Shown: positions 1 to 8,845 of the stretch, piece by piece
How the letters are laid out: every line of letters starts with the position of its first letter
Position numbering within the stretch: the first letter of the stretch is position 1
Assembly (NCBI GenBank): GCA_004431415.1
Contig: QPMI01000203.1
Span: 94,641-158,640 of the forward strand
Reading direction: 5' to 3'
DNA length: 64,000 bases
Source of the DNA: Cyanophora paradoxa
Lineage: Eukaryota; Glaucocystophyceae; Cyanophorales; Cyanophoraceae
Program-made: the position numbers and the translations under genes
Notes under the pieces: model-generated
The model's database searches: none
Seen by the model: the letters and a program-made list of their open reading frames with translations, nothing else
Told to the model about the DNA's origin: nothing

Positions 1-2638
1 CAGCTCTTGATCTGGAAGCGGCCCTCGGGCCAGTCGCCCCAGTCGCCGGCGCGCCCCGCTCCGACCCCCGAGCACCTGCGCGCGGCGGGGGGTCGGGGGG
101 AAGGAGGCCGGAGGAAGGGACGGCGCGGGTGCACCTGTCGCAGAACCAACGATCGCAGCCGCTGCAGCGCACGGGCGTTGGACCCGCCGGGCGGCTGCGC
201 GCGCCGCAGGTCGGCGCGCAGGAGGGGGCGGCGGACGAGGCCGGAGAAGAAGACGAACCCGCATTCGTCGCAGGCGACGTCCGAGGCCCCCGATGACGCC
301 GAGGCCCCCGATGACGCCGAGGGCCCCGCCGAGGGCCCCGCCGCCGAGCCCCCCGCTGAAGCCGCCCCCGCCGAGGCCCCCCCCGCCGCCGCCGCCGCCG
401 CCGCCGCCACCGCCGCCGAGGGAACGAGCAGATCGTAGTGACCTTCCTTGATCCAGAGGACGTGGAGCTCGGTGCTCGCACCCGCGTCGCCTGCGATCGC
501 GCCCGGCAGTGAGCGGCGAGAGGCGCGCAGCGCAGCACAGCGCAGCGCAGATCGCGGGACGCGCCGTACGGGGCCAACAACTTCTGCCAGCGCCACGCAT
601 TGAAGTCGAAGAGGTGGGCGGAGATGCGCACCCCGAGGGCGTGGGCCAGCGCCTTCAGCTCCATCGGACCTGCGCCGGAGGACGCGTCAGAGAACGATAA
701 TCGAGGGCCGACTCGGCGGCGATGCCACGCCCGAGGGGGAGGAGGTCACCTCCCCACCCTGCCCCGTCCCGAATGTGCGCCACGTACTCCTTGAAGGGGC
801 TGGTGGTCTCGATCATCGCACCATCCTCGCCGGTCACGTAGTGCGTCACCTTCCCGTCAAGCACGTCCCTGGTCGCGCGCGCCGGGGTCGGTGCCGGACG
901 GGGGCGACGAGGGGGTCGAGGGGGCGACACGCGAACCAGCTCTCCACGAAGACGTCATAGAGCCGCTCGAGCGCCTCCGCTGCCAGCAGGCGGGCCTGCC
1001 CGATGCTGAGCTCCCCGTGAAACTGCGAGCCCGCCCCGCCCACGACCCGCGTCAGCAGAACGGAGAGCGGAGAGGGCGCGGGTCGTGGCCCGGGACGGAC
1101 CTCCGAGGGGTCGATGCCCGCGGCAGCGAGCTGCTCGGCCGAGGGTCGAACGCCCGCCGCGGCGGCACCGGTGCGGACGGCGTTGAAGAGACAGTTCCCG
1201 CCGCCCACCTGGGGCACGCGCTCGAAGCCACGGGGGGCACCCGCCGGGTCGTCCGACGGCGCAGGCGCAGACGGCGGCGCGTGCGGGGACGGAGGCGAGG
1301 CAGCGGCAGGGGCCGCCGGCGGGGCCGGGGCAGGGGAGGCCGCCGTCGGGCCGGGCGGGGCCGGGGCAGGGCCCGCCGGTGGGGCCGGAGGGCCCCCGAG
1401 GAGGTCGCCGATGGCCCGGCAAATCTCCCCCGCGCACCGCCGGACATCGTCGTCGGCGAGGTCGATCCCGCAGGCTCCGAAATCGTCCTCCGTGCGGGGG
1501 CGATGGACCGCGATGCTGTCCAACTGGCGAGGACCGAAGATCTGCGCACCCGGAGGGCATTAACAAGGAGCGGGCGCGGCCCACTACCCCGCCCAACGCC
1601 CCAGCGCACGTAGTCGTAACCGGAGTAGAGCCAGTCGCGGATCATTCTGTACTCCTCCATCGCGGCATCGGAGCCCACCTGCGAGAGAGGACGGGGTCGG
1701 GGGTGGCGGGCAGGGAGCGGGGCGAGGAATCACGCACGGGCACAGCAGCGGGCGGAGCGGACGGAGCAGGGGCCGGCTGCGGCGCGTCGATGTCCATCGG
1801 GACCGGCGACGTGGAGGGTGCCTGAGCCGCCGCAGGAGCCGCCACCGGCGCCGCCGACCCGCCGGGCGGCTCGTCGCCCTGCGACGAGGAGCGAGTGAGC
1901 GTCGTGGGGTCGTGGGACGCAGCCAGTGCAGCACGGCACGCCAGGAAGAGGCGGCGCCTCTAGTGCTGCCGGGAGGGCGAAGCGCACGGCAACGGGCACA
2001 GCAACGTGCGGAGCGGCCGCACACGGCGCGTCGACGTCCATCGGGACCGGCGACGCAGAGGGTGCCCGAGCCGCCGCAGGAGCCGCCACCGGCGCCACCG
2101 ACCCGTCAGGCGGCTCGTCGTCCTGCGGCGAGGGAGCGAGTGAGCGTCGCGGGGCCGCAGCCAGTGCAGCACGCCAGGAAGAAGCTGCATGTCCGCGCCC
2201 CGACGCTAGTGCTACCGGGAGGGCGAAGCGCACTGCGTCGGCGGCGGGTGCGGGCCCGCGGCGAGGCTTCTTCCGACCACCCCTGCGCGCAGGAGGACGA
2301 GGGCGGTGAGGAATCGCAAGGCCCGCGGCCGCGCGGCGGCGGCGGCGGCGCACCTTCCCATCGCCATCGCAGAAGCGCAGAACGCCCCCTTCGAATGACG
2401 AACTGCGCGCAGAGCTGCTGCGGGCGCCCGCCCGGCCCACGAGAACCGGTTCTGGCACGCGGCACGAACGCACACGTGGCGGGCTCTCCAAGCGTGCATG
2501 GCGGCTGCATGCGATCCGCGCCCGAAACGCCGGACCAGGAGCCAGTTCTCCAGGCCCGCGTGCGCACGTGCCGGCCCGCTGAATGCCATCACGACATATG
2601 CAAGCGCCCCCGCGCGGCCGAAACGCCACAGGAATCAT
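1..2638 (-). CDS. OTU-family deubiquitinase with C-terminal zinc-binding segment (3' end off window)
   Basis: Predicted ovarian-tumour (OTU) cysteine protease that would cleave ubiquitin chains in the cytosol or nucleus. Seen in the sequence: the catalytic-cysteine block GGGNCLFNAV (near 1190), then DGAGWGG spliced to MELKALAHALG (about 740-660), then the histidine block EGHYDLLVP (about 445). All three classical OTU blocks are present in the right order. An Ala-rich stretch follows, then CDECGFVFFSG and VRCSGCDRWFCDRC (about 280-130), a CxxC/CxxC zinc-binding unit in separate exons. The N-terminal part is Pro/Ala-rich and carries a duplicated exon (1735-2231). Several junctions were traced, for example RDGAGWGG to PMELK over a GT-AG intron. 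The start is uncertain: an ATG at 2638 is the most upstream plausible one, and the region 1690-2638 is low complexity. The OTU identity is firm; exon limits are approximate. Confidence 0.75.
1735..2231. repeat. Two-copy tandem duplication of an exon-plus-intron unit (about 250 bp)
   Basis: Copies at about 1735-1987 and 1988-2231 are strongly similar over their whole length. On the minus strand each copy contains the same proline/alanine-rich coding block (SPVPMDxDAP) and the same C/T-rich stretch ending in CGCAG, which behaves as an intron acceptor. The two coding blocks lie in different raw frames, so both can be used only if the intron inside each copy is spliced out. Confidence 0.75.
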
Positions 2639-3466
2639 TCGCGGGGCATGCGCACAGCCGAAACCAGCCCCCGGCGGCGGTGGCGGCGGTGACGTCACCG
2701 CTGTCAGAAAAGGCCCCGCGCGAACGCGGAACGGCGGCTCGGAACCGACGGCGACGCCTGACCGCGGTCGCTATGGAGCGGGACGGCGCTTCCAACTGCA
2801 TTGCCCACACGGGGGGTACACACACGTCCCGTGTGATCGGCGAACGAAGAATGAACATTTAACGTACGAATTAATTTTAAGCCGGCCGGCGCGGCCGCGT
2901 ACGTATATATTTTTTAAGCCTTACGTATTTTTCAAGTTTAATTTTTGGCTCCATATAGATCGCGTATTGTCAGTGCCTGTATAATGGCTGTATTGTCAGT
3001 GGATTCAATGATTCAAAATGCGATTAGGTCAGCGGACAAAGAGCTGCCACCCTCGCCGAGTCGCGCCTTTAAGCCCCAAGACCCAAGGCCACTCCTGCTC
3101 CGCAGGGACTCGGTTGTTATATTGCAAGGGGGACAGAGCAATATTAATCACAATCGATATCGACCCCGGCGCGGGGTCCCCTCCTGGAAGGAGGACAGCA
3201 ATTAATTATACTGCAAGGCGGAGGAGCATGCACGCAAGCGGCGCAACAGATCAGGGGCAGATCTAGCTATAGATATCGATATAGACATAGATCGAAAAGC
3301 CGAACAATATGCACGCGCACTTGCCAGTCGAGTTGACCGTCGGACTATATACAATGGGTAGCAGCGGCCCGCCCCCGACTCGGGGAGGCTCACACGTACA
3401 AAGAGAGCGTGTAGCGCGGGGCCCCGAATGTACAAGAAGCGGCCCCGGCCCAGCCCAGCTAGCTAA
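2639..3466. other. Intergenic, no gene seen
   Basis: About 830 bp between the first OTU gene and the stop of the F-box/OTU gene. Composition drops to AT-rich around 2860-3330, with runs such as TATATATTTTTTAA. No domain-bearing frame was found. Because both flanking genes point left, the high-coordinate end would hold the 3' UTR of the F-box/OTU gene and the low-coordinate end the promoter of the first OTU gene. Confidence 0.5.
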
Positions 3467-6072
3467 CTAGCCCCGAGCGGATGCACCCTCCGCCACAAGG
3501 AGGTCGTAGCGGGGCAGCTTGATGCCGGTGGCGCTGCCCCGATCGAAGAGGAGGTGGATGGCGGCCCCGACCTCCTCGGGGGGCCCGGCGGGCCCCGGCC
3601 CGGAAGCCCCCGCGCCGGCCGGCGTCCCAGCAGGCGGGCCGGCCGCCTGGGAGGGCGCGGCGGCCCCCGCGCTGGGCGGCGCGTCGGCAAGCCCCGGCCC
3701 GATCGAGGCGGCGCCGGCCCCGGGCCGGCTCGCGTCGGCGACCGCGGAGCGCCACTCGCCGCCTCCGTGCTCGACGTGCAGGACGATCCGCGCCCCGAGG
3801 TGCTTCGAGAGGGCGAGCAGCACGATCCAGCCTGCCGGAGGCGGGTACCGGCGAGCAGCAGAGGTCAGCAAAGGGGTAAGAGGGTCGGGGCCGCGCGGCG
3901 CGGAGAGGACAGGGCACGCCTCCCGTGATCACCGGGCCCCGCTTCGGGTCAGTGTACCCCAGGCGCTTGGCGTACTCCTCCAGCGTCACCGGACTCCTGC
4001 CCGGGCCCATGGCAACGCGCCCCTCGTCGAGCATCTGCAGCCACGCCCGCGGGTAAGATCGGAAGGCAGCGAGATGGAGAGAGAGAGAGGGGGCGTACGC
4101 GGTTCGCCTCCAGGAGCCCCCGCCCCTCCTCGCTCGCCAGGAGGAGAGCCACCTTCTCGCGGAGGCGGAGCGCCGGGCCGCCCCAGCTCTTCTCCGGGGG
4201 CCGACCCCCGCCCTCCTGCTCGGCGAGCTTTGGACCCTGAGATTCTGGAGGCCTTGCCTCTTTGGACCCTTTGGGGGGGGGGGGCGCACCGGCAGCTCCT
4301 CGCCCATGGCGGCGGCCTGGAACAGGCAGTGGCTGTCGTCGGTGGAGGCGACCCGGACGAACCCGGCGGGCACCGGCGCATCCTTCTTCGGCCGGAGGTG
4401 CGGGGGGAGCCACCCGGGGCGCGCCCGCTGCCCCTGCTGCGGCGCCGCGCCCCCTCCCGCCCACCTGCCGGAGCGGCTGAGCGCCGGGGGCCGGCAGACG
4501 GAGAGTGGAATTCGAAAACGCACTGGGTCACGCGGACAGGGGTGACGACCGGCGGCGGGCCGCGCCGCAGCTCCCCCAGCCCCAGCGGCACGAGCCTCAC
4601 CCCCTCCGCGGGGCCGTTCACCTTTCGCCCGCGCGCCCCGTCCACCTTGGGCCGCACGATCCGCCGGAACTGCACCAGCGCGAGCTCGCTGGGGGCTGCC
4701 GCCGGCACGACGCTGTACCCGAGGAGCTCGGCCTGGGCGACGAGCCCCGCCACCGCCGCCGAGTCTGCCGCCTGCCCGCCCGCCGCCGCCGCCGCCGTCG
4801 CTTCGCGCCCACCCCCGCAGGCCGGGAGCGTCGACCCCGGGGCGGCCTCGATGTCGCATCGCTCGACCGCGAGCGCCACGCTCCCCCTGTTGAACGTGCG
4901 CATGGCCCCCTTTGCGTGGAGCACCACGCGCGGGAGGTGGCGGAAGCCCGCCTCGATGGGCAGCTCCTCCGGGCCCCCCTCGAGCCCCCCAGGCGGCTCG
5001 TCGAAGCCGTGCGAGCGCACGCGCCGCAGGCGCATCACCTCCACGCCCGAATCAGATGCCGCGCGGCCCTGCGCCGAAGCTCGGGCGAGGGACGAGGGGC
5101 GGCCCGGCGCCGCTGGGGGGAGAGGAGGGGAGGGGCGCGCACCACGGAGCGGCGGAACTCGTGGCACAGGCACGTCACGTCGATGTCGTACTCGACGTAC
5201 CCCTCGGGGCGGGGTTCGAGGGGGCGCGGATCGCCCACGAGGGCTCCCGGGGCCGGCTCGCCGCCCTCGGGTCCCGCTTACCGCGTCGAGCGTCGGGAAC
5301 GGGAACACCTCCCCTATTTTGGGCACCGTGCGCCGGGCCTCCCGCACGCGGCGGAGGGCCTCCGCGAGGTCCGCCGGGTCGAGCCCCGCGACGACGAGGA
5401 GGATCGCGTTCTCCTCCGGCATGCAGCCCAGGCCGGGCAGGAGGGGTGCCTGGTCGTTCCGTGAGCGAGCGAGCCGTTTTGCACTTGAAGAATGTAGAGA
5501 GTGGGGGAGAGCGCGGGGAGTGGGGCTCACCACGCTCCGCCGCAGTCCGTGGTTGGTGGCGCAGAGACGCGCGATGTCCTCGCGGTCGAGGCGTCCGAGC
5601 ACGGACACGAGGAGTTCTTGCGGCAGGCCCTCCAGGGGCGACAGAGCGGCGTGCGTCGGCTCCGCGGCGGGCTCCGCGCCGGCTTCCTGCGCGGGGGCTG
5701 CTTCTGAGCGCGCTGGCTGGCGAGGGCGGAAGAGGAGAGAACGGAAGAAGAAACTCGCCTCCTGGCGCTCCGGAGGCGACAGAGCGGCGTGCGTCGGCTC
5801 CGCGCCGGGCTCCGCGCCGGCTTCCTGCGCGGGGGCTGCTTCTGAGCGCGCTGGCGAGGGCGGAAGAGGAGAGAACGGAAGAAGAAACTCGCCTCCTGGC
5901 GCTCCGGAGGCGACAGAGCGGCGTGCGTCGGCTCCGCGCCGGGCTCCGCGCCGGCTTCCTGCGCGGGGGCTGCTTCTGAGCGCGCTGGCGAGGGCGGAAG
6001 GGAGAGGTTATCTATCCTACTCGCCTCCTCACGCCTGCGCTTGGAGTTCGTCCCTTGGTCGTTTGGGCGCAT
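3467..6072 (-). CDS. F-box protein fused to a degenerate OTU domain
   Basis: The start is the ATG at 6072 (MRPNDQG then the basic SKRRREE). Three repeated Glu/Ala/Pro exons follow (5637-6010), then an F-box-like helix block LPQELLVSVLGRLDREDIA (about 5610). Next come a conserved unknown segment (EENAILLVVAGLDPADL; VEYDIDVTCLCHEF) and an OTU-like domain. In the OTU part the cysteine block DDSHCLFQAAAMGEEL is present (about 4330), EYAKRLG splices to GWIVLLALSKHLGARI, and the last block reads LPRYDLLV where active OTUs, including the gene at the left edge, have H-Y. The catalytic His therefore appears replaced by Arg, and the usual WGG is lost. From family knowledge an F-box recruits substrates to SCF ligases and OTU domains bind or cleave ubiquitin. 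A non-catalytic ubiquitin-binding OTU on an SCF receptor is my inference. The stop is at 3467-3469. Confidence 0.65.
5637..6010. repeat. Three-copy tandem exon-plus-intron repeat (periods 138 and 134 bp)
   Basis: Near-identical units begin at about 5641, 5779 and 5913. On the minus strand each holds one exon rich in Glu, Ala and Pro (EAAPAQEAGAEP) plus a pyrimidine-rich intron whose 5' end reads GCGAGT and whose 3' end reads GCTCAG. The copy nearest the F-box reads directly into it; the outer two end in the intron. This is recent internal exon duplication within the F-box/OTU gene. Confidence 0.8.
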
Positions 6073-7441
6073 CTGTGCGGCCGTCAGGGGGCAGCCCCTG
6101 GGTCTGGGCTCCGGCGCAGCGCGGGCGGCGAAAGGGACGAAACAGACGGGAGGGAGCGAGACACGAAAGGCGCGCGCGATGACGAAATGCGCGGTGCGCG
6201 AATTTGCGGGGGCGGGATACCTTATAGCCTCGCGAGCTCGAGGTACTGCGAGGTGTGCGCCGCGATGTGCTGCGCTGCGTGTGCTGCGTTTCGCCGCTCG
6301 CGACCGGAGAGGTGCTGCGTCGACTCGCGTGCGTACGTGTACCCCCCTGTACAGAGCAGGCTCTGGCTCTCGCGATCGTAATTCTTCCGATCGTAACAAC
6401 AGCCCAGACGATCGTAATTCTACTAGGCTAGACCTTCAAGGGCTTCTCTGGCTCTCGCGATCGTAATTCTTCCGATCGTAACAACAGCCCAGACGATCGT
6501 AATTCTAGACCTTCAGCCCGACCTTCAGCCCCCCTTCAGGGGCTTCTCGGTCGTAATTCTAGGCGATCGTAATCGTAGTTCCGCAGCCCCGCTGACTTCT
6601 CGGCTTATAATTAGCTCTTATCTTAGCTTAGCTCTTATCGTAATTCTCGTCTGTGCTCGTAATCTTGGGGGCGCTCTCTGATCTTTGCGATCGTAATTCG
6701 TAATTCGTGAAGACCTGCCGCGATCTTAAGCTATCATGCCGCGATCGTAATTCTGATCATATAGTCGTAATTCTGATCCACCTAGGGCCAGCTATGGTGA
6801 TCGTAATCGTAATTCTTAAGCTTATCTCGCTTAACTAGCTATATATATTAATCGCAGCTATATGGGCAAAGGTGATCGCGATCATACAGGGCGCCAAAGG
6901 CGTGCTTCTTGGGGCTTGTAGTAATCGTAATTCTTGGCTTGGCTCGCGGTGGTCGTAATTTCGGCAGCTCGATCTCGAGGGGGGTTACCTACTACTGCTG
7001 CTGCTGCTGCTGCCGCCGGTCAGGCTGCAGCGGCGCACCAGCGGCCGCGGCGGCGACACCTGCGGCGGCATCCTGCGCCTTCGTGTAGCCGTCTGCGTCT
7101 GCGTCGCCGCCGTCTACGTCGGTGGCTGGGGCGGGGCGCGCTCACCGTTGGAGTAGATCGATATCAGGAAGGCCGAGGAGCAGCCGCGCTTGGGGGCGTT
7201 CGGGTCCTTCTTCTGCTTGCCACTACCGGGCCGCCTCGGCGCGACTGCTATGCTCTGCTATCTCTTCGGTTGAAGTGAGCGAGTGGACCGAGCAAGTTGG
7301 AGACCGAGGAGCTTCCCAACAACGCCGAAACCCACTACCCCAAAAGTGCAAGCGCCGCAAAATTTTGAAGCGCGGCAACGGCGACCAGCGACAAGCTCGC
7401 GTTCAGTTGGACACAGCTGTCCGTGATCCGATCAGCTCAGC
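6073..7441. other. Long divergent intergenic region
   Basis: It separates the F-box/OTU start (6072, minus) from the MoaC start (7442, plus). It contains the GATCGTAATTCT cluster (6371-6960), a short CTG run near 6990 and Arg/Ala-rich unsupported frames at 6934-7278. I see no domain or splice-consistent gene. Confidence 0.5.
6371..6960. repeat. Dispersed 12-mer repeat cluster, GATCGTAATTCT-like
   Basis: About a dozen copies of GATCGTAATTCT or close variants (TCGTAATTCT, GATCGTAATCG) lie irregularly spaced in this 590-bp stretch. One longer unit of about 60 bp, from GATCGTAATTCTTCC through CAGACGATCGTAATTCT, occurs twice (about 6376 and 6458). It is AT-richer than its surroundings and lies in the gap between the divergently transcribed F-box/OTU gene and MoaC. 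Confidence 0.8.
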
Positions 7442-8192
7442 ATGCTGCGCTCCGCGGCGCTGCAGGCCGTGCGCGCTCGGTTCCGCGCAACGAGGGCATC
7501 GGCGGTTCCACAGCAAGCGCTTTGGCGCGTACGCGCCCCATCCGCACCGATTTTAATTTAATTTATCTTAGAACGGCATCACAGGGCTCTTCACGAAGCG
7601 CCCGAAGGCCTTCGCTCGAGCTCGAGCTCGCCCGGGCTCACGCACGTCGGCCCGGACGGCCTCCCGACAATGGTTGACGTCTCAGCCAAAACACCGACTC
7701 GACGCACAGCCACCGCACAATGCTCCGTGCGCCTGCCTCCGGTCGTCGCGATGCAGCTTCGGGACGGGGAGATCGCCAGCAAAAAGGGCCCCGTCTTTGC
7801 AACCGCGATCATAAGCGGCACGATGGGCGCAAAGCAAACCAGTGCGATCAATCTTTCGAGGCTTCGCCGCTGGGTGAACGTGCCTGTTCACACACATGCG
7901 CCCAGGCTCACTCATTCCGTTCTGTCACCCACTTGGATTGGAGAGTTGCAGGCTCGAAATCTCCCCGGACCCTGCTGGAGCAGATCCAGACGGCTTTACT
8001 CCCATACTCATCAAATGCACGGTTGGCGTGACAGCCAAGACAGGAGTGGAAATGGAGGCCCTCACAGGCTGCACTATCGCTGCTCTGACGATTTATGACA
8101 TGTGTAAGGCACTGTCCCACGACATCCAAATATCTGGAATCTGCCTCGTCCACAAGACGGGAGGGAAGTCCGATGTGAAACCTCAAGGGTAG
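7442..8192 (+). CDS. MOCS1B/CNX3-like (moaC): MoaC / CNX3, cyclic pyranopterin monophosphate synthase, mitochondrial-type
   Basis: It makes cyclic pyranopterin monophosphate in the first step of molybdenum-cofactor synthesis. Exons are 7442-7524, 7585-7865 and 7906-8192, and both introns start with GC and end in AG. Spliced, it reads through the MoaC landmarks LTHVGPDGLPTMVDVSAK, GPVFATAIISGTMGAK, LIPFCHPL, TAKTGVEMEALTG and LTIYDMCKALSHD, ending KTGGKSDVKPQG. The first exon encodes MLRSAALQAVRARFRATRAS, an Arg-rich, acid-free presequence typical of mitochondrial import, matching the mitochondrial location of plant CNX3. The frame is restored exactly by the two proposed introns, which supports them. 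The reaction is established for the family; targeting is inferred. Confidence 0.9.
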
Positions 8193-8845
8193 CATTTGGA
8201 CACGTTCTAAAATTAAAACGCAAGTCCGACGGTCCGGGCTACAAGTGTGGAAATGTACACTGCGGCTGCCGCAGCTGCGGGCCCAGCCCACCAGCGAGCT
8301 GGCCCGCCGGGCCCTGTGTGGCCCCCTAAGGAGAGTAATGCGGACACTGTAGCTAGCTAGAGCTACATGTGCCCGCAATTGCAAGGCCTAGGCGCCACGC
8401 ATCAAAATCAAAGACGTCCGACCTTAGATCAGTCGTCCACCCCCTAATCTCAATCTCTCGATCCGACCCCTTTCGAATCAAAGTCCGATGGGGGTTAGCG
8501 CTTGCCAATCACGAGCGCTTTCCTGGCTGCTTTGATTTCAATTTCGGGGCTTTTCAACGATCTGACCCTTTGCCTGCCATGCATATGGTTGGACGGGGGG
8601 TTAGACTTCGATTTTCGATTTCGCTTTGGCCGTGGTTCGACGTAGGAGCTCCCGCCACCGCCCAAGACACAACCTCCCCCCCAAGAATAAATGTGGCACT
8701 CGATGCACGGGCCCCTGTATACGTAGCCAGTGTCCGCGGGGAAGCACTTTCTCCCCTTTCAAGGGCCACGCAGGGCCCGGCCAGCCAGCACGTTTTTGGG
8801 CTGGGGCCACAGCACGTTGCCACACTTGGAGCCTGAACTTCGCGA
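8193..8845. other. Convergent intergenic region with an imperfect inverted repeat
   Basis: This lies between the 3' ends of MoaC and the RING-TRAF gene. About 8238-8325 (plus) and 8763-8834 (read on minus) share AAGTGTGG plus downstream GGCCGGGCCCTG-like and GTGGCCC segments, so the gap looks like two diverged copies in opposite orientation. No gene was recognised between them. Confidence 0.4.

Noticed and set aside
3519-6182. Long plus-strand open frame (887 codons) opposite the F-box/OTU gene
   Set aside because: GC-rich antisense shadow; Arg/Pro/Gly-rich with no domain, while the minus strand gives conserved OTU and F-box blocks with consistent splicing.
6934-7278. Plus-strand frame with CTG/GCC repeats
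   Set aside because: Low complexity, no splice-compatible partner and no domain.
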